DNA from: JBBDNV01 sp040877415
GTDB lineage: Bacteria > Planctomycetota > Planctomycetia > Pirellulales > PALSA-1355
Assembly: GCA_040877415.1 (NCBI GenBank)
Contig: JBBDNV010000161.1
Coordinates: forward strand, 1-64,000
Direction: 5' to 3'
DNA length: 64,000 nucleotides
Part shown: piece after piece, positions 37,722 through 47,146 of the stretch
How positions within the stretch are numbered: the first letter of the stretch is position 1
Layout of the letters: each line of letters begins with the position of its first letter
Position numbers and translations under genes: made by a program
Notes under the pieces: generated by a model
Told to the model about the DNA's origin: nothing
Databases searched by the model: none
Seen by the model: the letters and a program-made list of their open reading frames with translations, nothing else

Positions 37722-37850
37722 ATGGTGCTCTCGACTCCCAAGGACTCCGACGCTCGAGAGCGGCGCGAGGCGCTGCGCCGCGAGCTGTTGAAAATGATCG
37801 TCAAGAACGAGGCCCAGCGCCGCGACCAACGCAAGGCAACCGAGACGTGA
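37722..37850 (+). CDS. 42-residue charged microprotein
   Basis: A 43-codon open frame begins 11 bp after the RHH stop with GGGA 7 nt upstream, and its TGA overlaps the GTG start of the protease (GTGA at 37847-37850). The product, MVLSTPKDSDARERREALRR onward, is almost all charged with one long predicted helix and no membrane span. The tight coupling to both neighbours is the strongest evidence that it is real. Function is unknown; it might be a regulator or chaperone of the protease. Confidence 0.6.
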   Translation: MVLSTPKDSDARERREALRRELLKMIVKNEAQRRDQRKATET

Positions 37851-38875
37851 GACTCCTGTTGGCAATCGGGGCGTGCCTGGCGGCGGTGCCGGCTGTCGGC
37901 GCGCCGCAGCCTGCGCCCTCGGCGGCCGCGCAAGCCTCTTCCCAGCCATTCGCGGCCTGGGCGCAAGCGAACATCCATCCCGCCGTGGCCCGCATCGTCG
38001 CCCCCGGAGAAGGGAGCATTTCCTACGGCTCGGGCACGCTGGTCTATGCCAACGACCGGTACGGGCTGGTCGTCACCAATTGGCACGTGATCAACGAGGT
38101 GACAGGTCCGATCTCGGTGCATTTTCCCGACGGTTTTTATTCACTGGGCACGGTCCAAAACGTCGACCGCGATTGGGACCTGGCACTGATTGCCATTCGC
38201 AAGCCGGCGGCGTCGCCCGTTGCGCTGGCCGCCAAAGCGCCGCAACCGGGCGAGATCCTGACGATCGCCGGCTACGGCTCGGGATACTATCGGGCCGCCA
38301 GCGGAGCGTGCACGCAGTATGTCGCGCCGGGTCTGGAGTTCCCCTATGAAATGGTCGAGGTGGCCGTCTCGGCGCGGCAGGGCGACTCGGGCGGACCGAT
38401 CTTCAACAGCCGCGGGGAGCTGGCCGGCGTGCTGTTTGGCGAGGGCCAAGGGCGCACGTCGGGAAGTTATTGCGGGCGGGTGCGTTGGTTTCTGTCGAGC
38501 ATCGTTCCCAACTTGAACGATCGGGCCGTCCTGGCGGCGGCGACTCCGCTGGGAGAGATTCCCGCGCGGCCCGGGCAAAAACGGCCGCCGTCCTCGGCCG
38601 CCAACCGTCCACTGGTTTCCCCCGGCGGCTTCGCACAGCGGCATTCCCAATGGAATGCCGTCGAGCCGCCGGCCCGGGAAAGACGTCCGGTCGTGGCGAA
38701 CACTCGATCGGGTGAGCGGCCGGCGGTGGAAGCGCGGCAGATTGGTTGGACCGACATCGCCGGCGACACGTTGGGCGAACAGGCGAAAACCGTGTTGGCC
38801 GGCATCGGCGTGCTGGCAATCGTGTTGATGGCGCTGCGCGTGCTGAGCCGCGAAGGGGCCGTCGCCAAGCGATGA
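37847..38875 (+). CDS. Membrane-anchored trypsin-like serine protease
   Basis: 342 residues from a GTG at 37847 that overlaps the microprotein stop. It has a signal peptide (LLLAIGACLAAVPAVGAP), then a trypsin-fold domain with the full triad: His80 in VVTNWHVI, Asp111 in DWDLALI and Ser181 in RQGDSGGPIF. It resembles the HtrA protease domain but no PDZ domain follows; instead a Pro/Arg-rich linker leads to a C-terminal membrane helix (KTVLAGIGVLAIVLMALRVLSR). It is probably a periplasmic protease tethered to the inner membrane. Substrate unknown. A 1129-residue membrane protein follows 155 bp downstream and may be a partner. Confidence 0.85.
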   Translation: MRLLLAIGACLAAVPAVGAPQPAPSAAAQASSQPFAAWAQANIHPAVARIVAPGEGSISYGSGTLVYANDRYGLVVTNWHVINEVTGPISVHFPDGFYSLGTVQNVDRDWDLALIAIRKPAASPVALAAKAPQPGEILTIAGYGSGYYRAASGACTQYVAPGLEFPYEMVEVAVSARQGDSGGPIFNSRGELAGVLFGEGQGRTSGSYCGRVRWFLSSIVPNLNDRAVLAAATPLGEIPARPGQKRPPSSAANRPLVSPGGFAQRHSQWNAVEPPARERRPVVANTRSGERPAVEARQIGWTDIAGDTLGEQAKTVLAGIGVLAIVLMALRVLSREGAVAKR

Positions 38876-39030
38876 TGACGCTCTTAGCCGATCGAGGGCC
38901 GTCCAGCCAGCCCTCGTGGCCGTCGATTGTTGCGGTAGAATACTAGCGAGCGCCAGAGCCGGTGCTGCGACGGTGGCGGGTCGATTGAAAGCCGGCCGTC
39001 GAGCGCCCCTTTGGGGGACGAAGCCCTGTC

Positions 39031-42000
39031 ATGGCCCGACTGGTCCAAAACGCGATTTCCCAAGAGCAGCCGCCGCCCCTGGGCCCGGCGGAACTCGAGG
39101 AGGCGTTGCGCGCCGCCGACCCGACCGCGTTTCTGGTCGCCCCGAGAATTCTGCGCCGCGTCATCAAACAGGATGCCGGCGTAAGCGGCATCGGGCTGCG
39201 CGTGCCGCATCGCAAGACGTATACAATTGGGCGAGAACGATTGCTGGCGATCGTGGACGCCGACGAGCTCGACGCGGGCGACGGCGTCGAGCTTCCGGAC
39301 CGCGCCATCCTGATCGCGCGTCCCACCGGCGAAATGCTGGCCGACCTGGCGCCGGAAGAAGCGCTGGTGAAGTACTGGCGTCAATTGTTTCACGCGCGGG
39401 TGCACTTAGCGCTTGAGGACCGGATCGCCGCCCGGCAATTCGGGGAAGCCGAAGTTCGCGCCCGGATACAGCAGATTGGAACCACCCGGTTCGAGGAGAT
39501 TCGCTCGGTTTTGCGGCAGGAAGAATACCTGCTTCCTCCGAAAAGCGACGTGACGGTGTACGTGGAGTTCGTGGCCGTGTACCTGGAGCTGCGGTACTTC
39601 GTGCCCAGCTTTCTGCGCAGCTATTTCCCGTCGCTGGACGATTTTCATCGCATCGACGAACTGCTCAATCGCGACGTCGACGGCGAAGCCCTGCTGGCCG
39701 CGACGCGTCCGACCGGAGCGCCCGATCCGAACGGTTTGTCGGAGGTGCCGGGCGCCGAGCGCGTGATCCAGCGGCTGGACGAGGCGCAGCCGCTAGCGCA
39801 CCACGACCACGTGCCGGCGCGCAAACGCTCCGACCGTCTTGCCATGGTGATGGTGGCCCGGGCTGATTACGTGGCCCGGCTCGGCAACCTGGTGCGTGCC
39901 GCGATCCTGCGCACGCGCGCCGCGCGCATCGGCGGGCCCGACCTTTCGGTCGCCCTGCGCGAGCAGGCTCGCGCGGAAATCGCCCGGCTCGCGAGCCGTC
40001 TGCAAGCGGCGCTGAATTTCACCGACCACGAGGCCGACGAGTGGGTCCGCTCGCTCAATTCGCTGTTGGAGCTGTCGGCCCGCGGCATCTGGTCCCACGC
40101 GGCGCGCGTGCTGTACGACCTGCAGAAAGTGTGCGTCGACCACGAGCGTGGGGTCTACACGCTGGATGTCGTTCCTTGGGCGCTTTCGCTGGGGCGCAAG
40201 CCGCTCAAGCGGTTTTTGCCCGGCCAGCGCGACGTGCTGATGTCCAAGCACTTGCGAGGCGCGGCGCGCCGGCTGCCGGCCGTCAAGTTGACGCACCGCG
40301 CCCGCAGCCGTCTGGCCGCGCTGGTGCAGTCGGCCGTCAATCGCGCGGAAGCGAACCTGCGGGCCCGGTTCAAGCCGCTCGTGGATCGGGCGCTGGACAA
40401 AGTGAAGTTGTTGCCGACGAACCCTCCGGATCGCGTGGCGCGCAAAAAGCTCGTCGACGAAATCCTGGATCGCGTCGTCGAGCAAGGCTTCCTGTCGATG
40501 GGCGACTTGCGCGACGCCCTGTCGCGCAACAGTCTCAAGCTGCCCGACCTGGCCAGCTTCCAACAATTCTCGACGGGCGATCAGCTCCTCGAGGCCGACC
40601 GCCAATTGGCCACGAGCCTCGACCGCGTGTACCGCGGCGGCGAAGTGTACTTGCGCTTTCCGCAACGGCTCAGCTCGCTGGCCTTCGGCACGCCGCTGGG
40701 AAGATTGCTGACGCGCTGGGTCGCGCTCCCCTTCGGCGGCGCGTTTCTGATCCTCGAGGGTCTGAAGCATCTGGTCAACCCCGTGGTGCACGCGTTTGAC
40801 AGCGGGCGTGAAGTTGTCATGACGGGCCCCCTGTCGGTGGTCGCGCTGGGTTTGTTTCTGCTGGGCCTGATTCAATACCCGCGCTTTCGAGAGTTTTGCG
40901 TCAAGACGCTCGTCTTCGCCGGCCGGATCTGCCGGAAAGTGTTCGTCGACGTGCCCGCGAGGATCCTCAATTTGCCCGTCGTGCAATGGATTGCGGCCAG
41001 CCGCCCGTTTCAACTGTTTCGCAGGCACGCGTTTAAGCCGCTGGTCGTGTCGGTGTTGGGCTCGTCGCTGGTTGCGATACGCTCCGACGGCGAGTTGACG
41101 CTGGGCAGTTGGCTCGTGATCTTCGTCGTCGCCAGCGCGGTGCTCAATTCGCGCATCGGGCGCAACGTCGACGAGATGGTGACCGATTGGCTCGTGAGCA
41201 CCTGGTATCGCCTTCGCATCCACGTGTTTGCCGCGTTGTTTCGCTTCGTCATGGACCTGTTCAACAGCATCCTCGAGGCGGTGGAGCGATTTCTCTACAC
41301 GGTCGACGAATGGCTCCGTTTCCGCGCCGGCGAGCGGACCGCGGTCACGGTCGTCAAGGCGGCGCTGGGCTCCGTCTGGTTTTTCGTCAACTACGTGATC
41401 CGCTTCCTGGTCACGTTGATGGTCGAACCGCAGGTCAACCCGATCAAGCACTTTCCGGTCGTCACGGTGTCGCACAAGCTTCTCTTGCCGTTGATCCTGG
41501 CCGTTCATAAGGCCCTGGAAGGGACGCTCGGCGGCTGGGCCTGGGTCATTGCCTTGTTCATTCAATTCCTGCTGCCCGGCATGTTCGGCTTTCTCGTTTG
41601 GGAGCTGAAGGAGAATTGGCGGCTGTACGCGGCCAATCGGCCGACCAATTTGCGGCCCGTTGCCATCGGCCACCACGGCGAAACGATGATCCAATTCCTG
41701 CGCCCCGGATTTCGCTCGGGAACGATTCCCAAGCTGTACGCCAAGCTGCGACGCGCCCTGCGCAAGGCCTACTGGACGCGCAATTGGAAGGCGTGCAGCA
41801 AATACCTGGCCGGCTTGCACCGCGCCAGCGAGGCCATCCGGCGGTTCGTCGACCGCGAACTGTTGGAAATCCTCCGCGAGAGCCGCACCTGGGCCGATCG
41901 CTCGATCACCGCCGGCGAAATCCAGCTAGGCACGAACCGCATCCTGATCGAGCTCTATTGCCACGACCTGTCCGAAAACAGCCTGTGGCTGGCTTTCGAG

Positions 42001-42420
42001 GAGCAGTCCGGTTGGCTCGTGGCCGGCATACACGAGCGCGGCTGGGCCGACAATCTCAGCTACGTCCAACGGCACACGTTGGCCAGCGCCTTGGCCGGAT
42101 TTTACAAGATGGCGGGCGTCGATCTGGTGCGCGAGCAGATCGAAGCCCGGCTCGAAGCCGGCTCGCCCGGCTACGAAGTCAACGACCGCGAGCTGGTTGT
42201 GTGGTCCCGGCAGAACGGCCCGGTGCGCACCTTTCGGCTGCGCGATTGGCCGACGCTCTACGACGACGGCGAAGGCGGCCCAACCGCGGTCGATCGCGAT
42301 CGCTGGGTGTTTGCCGCCACGCCGATTTCCTGGCGCCGCTGGGTCGTCACCTGGGAGCTCGACCAGTTGGGCGGCGCCAAGCACGAAGTGCTGGAAAACC
42401 TGGTCTTGCTGCCCAACTAA
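39031..42420 (+). CDS. Giant membrane protein of unknown function (1129 residues)
   Basis: No family recognised. The N-terminal ~540 residues are soluble and helical with many basic/acidic stretches (VEFVAVYLELRYFVPSFLRSYFPSLDDFHRID; KHLRGAARRLPAVKLTHRARSRLAALVQSAVNRAE). Then come several hydrophobic segments between ~555 and ~870: PLSVVALGLFLLGLIQYP, GSSLVAIRSDGELTLGSWLVIFVVASAVL, VWFFVNYVIRFLVTLMV, WAWVIALFIQFLLPGMFGFLVWEL. A ~250-residue C-terminal soluble domain follows (FLRPGFRSGTIPKLYAKLRRALRKAYW to the end). Codon use looks normal and no frameshift is seen. It shares the strand with the RHH/microprotein/protease operon; a functional link is inference. Confidence 0.75.
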   Translation: MARLVQNAISQEQPPPLGPAELEEALRAADPTAFLVAPRILRRVIKQDAGVSGIGLRVPHRKTYTIGRERLLAIVDADELDAGDGVELPDRAILIARPTGEMLADLAPEEALVKYWRQLFHARVHLALEDRIAARQFGEAEVRARIQQIGTTRFEEIRSVLRQEEYLLPPKSDVTVYVEFVAVYLELRYFVPSFLRSYFPSLDDFHRIDELLNRDVDGEALLAATRPTGAPDPNGLSEVPGAERVIQRLDEAQPLAHHDHVPARKRSDRLAMVMVARADYVARLGNLVRAAILRTRAARIGGPDLSVALREQARAEIARLASRLQAALNFTDHEADEWVRSLNSLLELSARGIWSHAARVLYDLQKVCVDHERGVYTLDVVPWALSLGRKPLKRFLPGQRDVLMSKHLRGAARRLPAVKLTHRARSRLAALVQSAVNRAEANLRARFKPLVDRALDKVKLLPTNPPDRVARKKLVDEILDRVVEQGFLSMGDLRDALSRNSLKLPDLASFQQFSTGDQLLEADRQLATSLDRVYRGGEVYLRFPQRLSSLAFGTPLGRLLTRWVALPFGGAFLILEGLKHLVNPVVHAFDSGREVVMTGPLSVVALGLFLLGLIQYPRFREFCVKTLVFAGRICRKVFVDVPARILNLPVVQWIAASRPFQLFRRHAFKPLVVSVLGSSLVAIRSDGELTLGSWLVIFVVASAVLNSRIGRNVDEMVTDWLVSTWYRLRIHVFAALFRFVMDLFNSILEAVERFLYTVDEWLRFRAGERTAVTVVKAALGSVWFFVNYVIRFLVTLMVEPQVNPIKHFPVVTVSHKLLLPLILAVHKALEGTLGGWAWVIALFIQFLLPGMFGFLVWELKENWRLYAANRPTNLRPVAIGHHGETMIQFLRPGFRSGTIPKLYAKLRRALRKAYWTRNWKACSKYLAGLHRASEAIRRFVDRELLEILRESRTWADRSITAGEIQLGTNRILIELYCHDLSENSLWLAFEEQSGWLVAGIHERGWADNLSYVQRHTLASALAGFYKMAGVDLVREQIEARLEAGSPGYEVNDRELVVWSRQNGPVRTFRLRDWPTLYDDGEGGPTAVDRDRWVFAATPISWRRWVVTWELDQLGGAKHEVLENLVLLPN

Positions 42421-42460
42421 GGCCGCGCGAGGGCCGAAGCGCTGGGTGTCACTGCTTGTG

Positions 42461-45400
42461 CTACTTGAGCGATTCCAGATAGGCCACCAGGTCGCGCACT
42501 TCAGCCGGCGAGAGGGACTTGTCGAGGCCTTGCGGCATGATCGAAGTAGAGTTGGGCGCGAACTCGTCGATATCTTCCCGGTCGACGCGGATTTCCGCGC
42601 GCTCGGTGGTTCGCAGGTAAACGGCCGAGGCTGTCTCGCGGCTCACGAGCCCGCTGTAGACCTGGCCGCCGGTGGTCGCGACACTGAAACTTTCGTAGCC
42701 GCGCGCCAGGCTGGCGCTGGGAAACAGAACGGCTTCAACCAGGTCGCGGCGGGTGCGGATTTCGCCGATTTTTGACAGCTCGGGCCCGATCCTTTCGCCG
42801 CGATCGGCCACGCGGTGACACGCCGAGCAGGCCGACCTTTGACTGAAAAACACTTCCTCGCCACGCGCCCGGTCGCCGTCTGGGACAGCCGACACCAGGG
42901 CCTCGAGTTTCGCCGCCCGCTCCTTGTCGTTCGGCGCCGCCCGCTCGACCAATTTGGCCGCGGCCGATTGCACGTCGGGCGGAAAGCTTTTGAGCGTTTC
43001 CCGCAGCCGCTCGGGCGAGATGCTCGCCAGGGCTCGCGATTCGGCCAACGAGGCGACAAGCGCCAGCCCGGTTTCGGCGTTCGCGCTGCCTTCGAAAGCG
43101 TGTAGCAGCCAGGACATTTCCAGCGGACTTGCCTCGAGGACCAGTCGAGTCGCGGCTCGTAGCTGCTCGGCGCTCAAGTTGAAACCGCCCAAGGCTTCCG
43201 CCGCGGCCAACCGATCGCGCAGCGCGGCGGGCTCGGTCAACTGAGCCGCCAGGAAATCAAATCCTTCCCGGGACAAGCTGCCCCCCGTCTTGGAAGCTGC
43301 GCACAGCGCCGCGACGCGCAGATCGTTCGGGCGCGCTTGGTCGAGGCCAGTTTTCAAGAGCGGCTCGACGAGCGGCCCGGCGCCCACGGCCGTCGCGGTG
43401 ACAACGGCCTGCCGCAGCACGTCATCGTCGGAGCTTGCGAGGTTCGGCCGCACGGCGTCCGCGAAGATGCGCACGACCGGAGCCAGCTCGTGGGCGGCAA
43501 CCGATTCGAGCAGCGCCAGCCGCGTCGGCTTGCACGTCGCGTCGTCGGTCAAGGCACCCAGCACAAGCCGCTCGACGGTGGGCCGACCCAGAAGCGCCTC
43601 GACGGCCCCCCGCGTCATGGCCAATTGCTCGGCGGACGGTGTTTTGAGCTCCAGCCACGTGCCCAGCGTGCCGGTCAACTCGTCGCCCCATTCGGGATGC
43701 TTGCCGAGGATTTCGATGATCGACCGCAGCAGGGCCGCGTCGTCGGTCGCCAAAAGCGGCGCGACCAGTTCCCGCGTCAGGTTGCCGGAGTCCATCTGGG
43801 CAAGCGCGATCAAAGCCGCGCGGCGGACTTTGGGGTTCTCGTGCTGTAGGCCCGCGAGCGTGGCCTCGCGTTGGTTGATTTCGATGAGCGCGAAAATGAG
43901 CGCGTGTTCCTCGAATCGATCGACCGGCTTTTCGAGGGCTTGGAGGAGCGCCGGCACCGCCAGGGCGCGGCGCAATCGTCCCAGCGCCGTGGCCGCTTCG
44001 CGTCGCACGGCCGGCTCGTCTTTCTCGACGATGGCGATCAAAGGCAGGATACTGTCGGCGTCGCGCAGGTCGGATAAGCCCTTGACCGCGGCCAGGCGGC
44101 CGGGCGCGTCGTCGTCCGAGAGCCCCTGGCGCAACAGCAACAGCGCGTTTTGCGAGCCGATGCGCGCCAGGGCCCACATCGCGTTTTGCCGCGCCCGATA
44201 GTCGGTGGGTTCGAACAGCGCCGTGGCCAACGTGCCCATCGCGGCGTCGCCGCGGGGAACCAGCCGTTCGATGGCTCGCTCGACAACCGCCGGGCGAGGA
44301 TCGGCCAACAAGTCGGCCATTTCGGTGTCCGACGTCCTGGCCCAGTCGATCGCCAGTCCGCGCGGATCGTCGATTTTTGCCGCATTATTACGGCGAATGC
44401 GGTAGATCGCGCCGCCGATTTCGGGCTTGGCGATCTCGGAGGTCGGGCAGCCGATGCGGAACCATCCGCCGGTGTCGATGACCAGCAAGCTGCCGTCGGC
44501 GTCGACCACGACGTCGGTCGGATGGAAATCGCCGCTTGTCGAGACCAGAAAATCCTCGTCGGTCGAAGTGAATGTGGCGCCGTGGCGCGCGAGCACGTGC
44601 CGCACGATCTTGTGCGTGTTGAACTGCGTCGAAAACAGGTTGTCGCGAAATTCCTCGCCCCAGGCCGTCCCCACGTAGCGCGCCAGGCCCGAGGGTGCGG
44701 TCACCCCGAAGCGGCTCACGGCCGGCATCAATTCGCCGGTTCGCTTGAATTCGCTCGTGCAGGGATGCTTTTTCGGATAGACGCCGCCGTAAACGAAGTG
44801 CACAAGCGCGTCGTGCCGATCCTTGTCCGGGTTGTAGAACGTCATCGTCCCCAGCGTGTCGCCGTCGGAGGTGAATGCCAACTCGACGGGGTTGTCCATG
44901 CCGCCGCCGCAGAAAACTTCCAGGTCGCCGCCGTCGGGCCGGCAGGTGAAGACGCGGGCCGCCAGGCCTTCGCTAGTGATCTCGCCTTTTTCGTTCTTGA
45001 ACTCGTGCCCGTGGCGGCCGTCGCACCAGGCGATCCGCCCGGTGGGCGTCACGAAACAGCCGTGAATGTCGGCCGCGTTGCCGGTGAAGCCGAACTTCTG
45101 CACCAGTTCCTGGCGCCGGTCGGCCAGGCCGTCGCCGTCAGTGTCTTCCAGCCGCCAGATCGAGGGCGGGCTGGCCACGTACAGCGCGCCGCGAAACCAA
45201 GCCGCTCCCTGGGGAAACGTCATCTTGTCGGCAAACGTCGTGGCCCGGTCGAAGCGCCCGTCGCCGTCGGTGTCCTCCAACATGCGGATCATGTTGGGTA
45301 GCTCTTTGAGCAAATCCTCGGCCGGCAGATTCAATCCGGCGTTGTCGGCCACGTACAGCCGACCGCGATCATCGAATCCGGCCATGATCGGATGCGCGAC

Positions 45401-45547
45401 GAGCGGCGCGGCGGCCGCCAATTCAACCGTAAATCCCTCGGGAACTTGCAGTGTGGCAAGAGTCGCCCCGGGCTGCTGCGCGCCGGCTGCGCACGCGCAA
45501 GCCGCGGCGACGGCGAAGAGCACGGCAGCGAGGCGAGCCGACAGCAT
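42461..45547 (-). CDS. PVC-type heme-binding CxxCH protein (membrane-bound dehydrogenase-like)
   Basis: 1028 residues with a signal peptide (MLSARLAAVLFAVAAACACA). The N-terminal ~370 residues form a six-bladed-propeller-like dehydrogenase domain of the type seen across PVC bacteria: LVAHPIMAGFDDRGRLYVADNAGLNLPAEDLLKELPNMIRMLEDTDGDGRFDRAT and WRLEDTDGDGLADRRQE, with calcium-like DxDGDG loops. A central HEAT-like array follows. The C-terminus carries the heme site CSACHRVADRGERIGPELSKIG and the typical VDREDIDEFAPNSTSIMPQGLDKSLS module. It is periplasmic, probably passing electrons from an unknown substrate to a cytochrome. Its start is 21 bp after the TlpA-like gene, so both are one operon. 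Confidence 0.92.
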   Translation of the reverse strand: MLSARLAAVLFAVAAACACAAGAQQPGATLATLQVPEGFTVELAAAAPLVAHPIMAGFDDRGRLYVADNAGLNLPAEDLLKELPNMIRMLEDTDGDGRFDRATTFADKMTFPQGAAWFRGALYVASPPSIWRLEDTDGDGLADRRQELVQKFGFTGNAADIHGCFVTPTGRIAWCDGRHGHEFKNEKGEITSEGLAARVFTCRPDGGDLEVFCGGGMDNPVELAFTSDGDTLGTMTFYNPDKDRHDALVHFVYGGVYPKKHPCTSEFKRTGELMPAVSRFGVTAPSGLARYVGTAWGEEFRDNLFSTQFNTHKIVRHVLARHGATFTSTDEDFLVSTSGDFHPTDVVVDADGSLLVIDTGGWFRIGCPTSEIAKPEIGGAIYRIRRNNAAKIDDPRGLAIDWARTSDTEMADLLADPRPAVVERAIERLVPRGDAAMGTLATALFEPTDYRARQNAMWALARIGSQNALLLLRQGLSDDDAPGRLAAVKGLSDLRDADSILPLIAIVEKDEPAVRREAATALGRLRRALAVPALLQALEKPVDRFEEHALIFALIEINQREATLAGLQHENPKVRRAALIALAQMDSGNLTRELVAPLLATDDAALLRSIIEILGKHPEWGDELTGTLGTWLELKTPSAEQLAMTRGAVEALLGRPTVERLVLGALTDDATCKPTRLALLESVAAHELAPVVRIFADAVRPNLASSDDDVLRQAVVTATAVGAGPLVEPLLKTGLDQARPNDLRVAALCAASKTGGSLSREGFDFLAAQLTEPAALRDRLAAAEALGGFNLSAEQLRAATRLVLEASPLEMSWLLHAFEGSANAETGLALVASLAESRALASISPERLRETLKSFPPDVQSAAAKLVERAAPNDKERAAKLEALVSAVPDGDRARGEEVFFSQRSACSACHRVADRGERIGPELSKIGEIRTRRDLVEAVLFPSASLARGYESFSVATTGGQVYSGLVSRETASAVYLRTTERAEIRVDREDIDEFAPNSTSIMPQGLDKSLSPAEVRDLVAYLESLK

Positions 45548-45568
45548 CTCGATATTTGCTCGGGGTCA

Positions 45569-46975
45569 CTATTTGGCGGGCGTCTTGTCGTCGCTCCTGG
45601 CGTCGGCGTCCTTGGCGGCGTCTGCGGGCCTGGCTTTTTCCGCGGCCTTTTTCTTGGCCTCCACCAAGGTTTCGGCCGCCAGGTTCTTGCCGGCCAGCAG
45701 GGCTTCGAGGTCCTCGCTGAGCGATTCGGCGAGATTCGGCGACAAGCCGACTTTCACGACCTGCACCGTTCCATCCTTGCCCACCAGCACGGTCTGCGGA
45801 ATGGCGTTGGCCAAGTAGGCCTGCGCCACCGTGGCTTCCTTATCCAGCGCGACGGCCAGGTTGAGTTTCGCCTCTTCGAGGAACGCGCGAATATCGTCCT
45901 CCCCCTCCTGGAGATTGACGGCAAACAACAGCACTCCCTTGTCCTTATACTTCTCGGCGACCTTCTCGATGATCGGCATGGCCTGCGCGCAGGGACCGCA
46001 CCAGGTGGCCCAGAAATCGAGAATCACGACGTTCTTTTCCTTGTAGCTGGCCAGGTCGAGCTTGCCGCCGCCGAGCAAGTCGAGTTCGACCGCCGGCGCC
46101 GGCTTGCCCAGCAGCGCGTGGGGCTGCGCTTCGTCCGGCTGGGGCGGAGCGCCCACGATTTCCAGGACTGAATCGACCTTGGTCGCCCCCGCGGGCACGT
46201 TGAACGCAAAGGCAGCGGGCTCAAATTTCGGGTCGATTTCCCAATCCTTGTAGGTCACGGTGTTGGTGATCTTCATGTTCGCCAGCGGCGACTTTTGCTT
46301 CGTGCGTTGGGCCAGTTTGGCAAGGGCCTTTGCCAGATCGGGAACGAACTGCCGCACCAGCGGCTGCGCTCCGGCGTCGATCCAGACATTCCAATCGAAA
46401 TCTTCGGCGATGGCCTTGAGCAAGTGACATTTCACGCCGTCCAGTTCCACCAATCCGCCGTATTCGACCGCTGCGGTTTTCTCCAGCAGCTTGGCGGCCG
46501 GATCGTCGCTGAGAAGGGCCGCCGTCACGGTCGAGGAGTTGCCCACTCCAAGGACGCCGTAAACGACCTGGTTCTTAAGGATGCCCGCCAGCGTGGCGGG
46601 GGCCTCTTCGACCGCGTATTTGTCGTAGCCCTTGATAAAGACCGACAGATCTTTGCCGTCGGATACGACCTGCGCTCCGCCCTGAGACGCGTCGAGCGAG
46701 TACGAAAACCGGTTGGGCCGCTCGACGCTGAATTTCTTCGCGAATTCCTGCGTGATCTGCCGGCCCTCCTGTACCACGTGCAAGGCCACGTTGTCGGTGA
46801 ACCGAAATCCCTTCAAGCCGGCAACATATTTGCCGAACGCATCCACGACCTTCCGCGCCTCGGGATCGATCTTTCGCTCCTCGGCAGACGCCATGCCGTC
46901 GACGAGCATCGAGCACGCGGCCAGTACGACGAGCGAGCGCACGATCCCCCGCGCGAATTCGTATGGGGTTGACAT
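45569..46975 (-). CDS. TlpA-like redoxin with N-terminal DUF2092 domain
   Basis: 468 residues from the ATG at 46975 (AGGAA upstream; longer frames lack a signal). After the signal (RSLVVLAACSMLVDGMASA) come ~260 residues of DUF2092 type: YVAGLKGFRFTDNVALHVVQEG, VYGVLGVGNSS, LLKAIAEDFDWNVWIDA. The C-terminal thioredoxin-like domain has the active site WATWCGPC, the redox pair Cys-x-x-Cys, and VLVGKDGTV. An Ala/Lys-rich tail (EAKKKAAEKARPADAAKDAD) ends it. It probably reduces a disulfide in the periplasm. It is the upstream partner of the PVC-type heme protein. Confidence 0.85.
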   Translation of the reverse strand: MSTPYEFARGIVRSLVVLAACSMLVDGMASAEERKIDPEARKVVDAFGKYVAGLKGFRFTDNVALHVVQEGRQITQEFAKKFSVERPNRFSYSLDASQGGAQVVSDGKDLSVFIKGYDKYAVEEAPATLAGILKNQVVYGVLGVGNSSTVTAALLSDDPAAKLLEKTAAVEYGGLVELDGVKCHLLKAIAEDFDWNVWIDAGAQPLVRQFVPDLAKALAKLAQRTKQKSPLANMKITNTVTYKDWEIDPKFEPAAFAFNVPAGATKVDSVLEIVGAPPQPDEAQPHALLGKPAPAVELDLLGGGKLDLASYKEKNVVILDFWATWCGPCAQAMPIIEKVAEKYKDKGVLLFAVNLQEGEDDIRAFLEEAKLNLAVALDKEATVAQAYLANAIPQTVLVGKDGTVQVVKVGLSPNLAESLSEDLEALLAGKNLAAETLVEAKKKAAEKARPADAAKDADARSDDKTPAK

Positions 46976-47101
46976 CGGCTTGGTTCCTGCGGTTTTGAGG
47001 GAGGGTAGGGGAGGGGTTTTGAAGCGGACGACTGCCGGGGGGCGGTCGGCGGCGCTACCGCCCGGCATTAGCATATCAGCCCCGGCCGGCGGCCGCCAAT
47101 G

Positions 47102-47146
47102 CGCAAGGGGCCTATGCACAAGGGGGCCAATCACAAGGGGGCCTAG
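47102..47146. repeat. Three tandem 15-bp repeats at the hemH stop
   Basis: CGCAAGGGGCCTATG, CACAAGGGGGCCAAT and CACAAGGGGGCCTAG lie end to end; the third includes the hemH stop codon. The spacing is exact. They sit between hemH and the TlpA operon and could be protein-binding iterons or a local slippage product. Confidence 0.55.

Noticed and set aside
39793..41820. 675-codon minus-strand open frame
   Set aside because: Antisense to the 1129-residue membrane protein gene and made of repeated polar residues; shadow.
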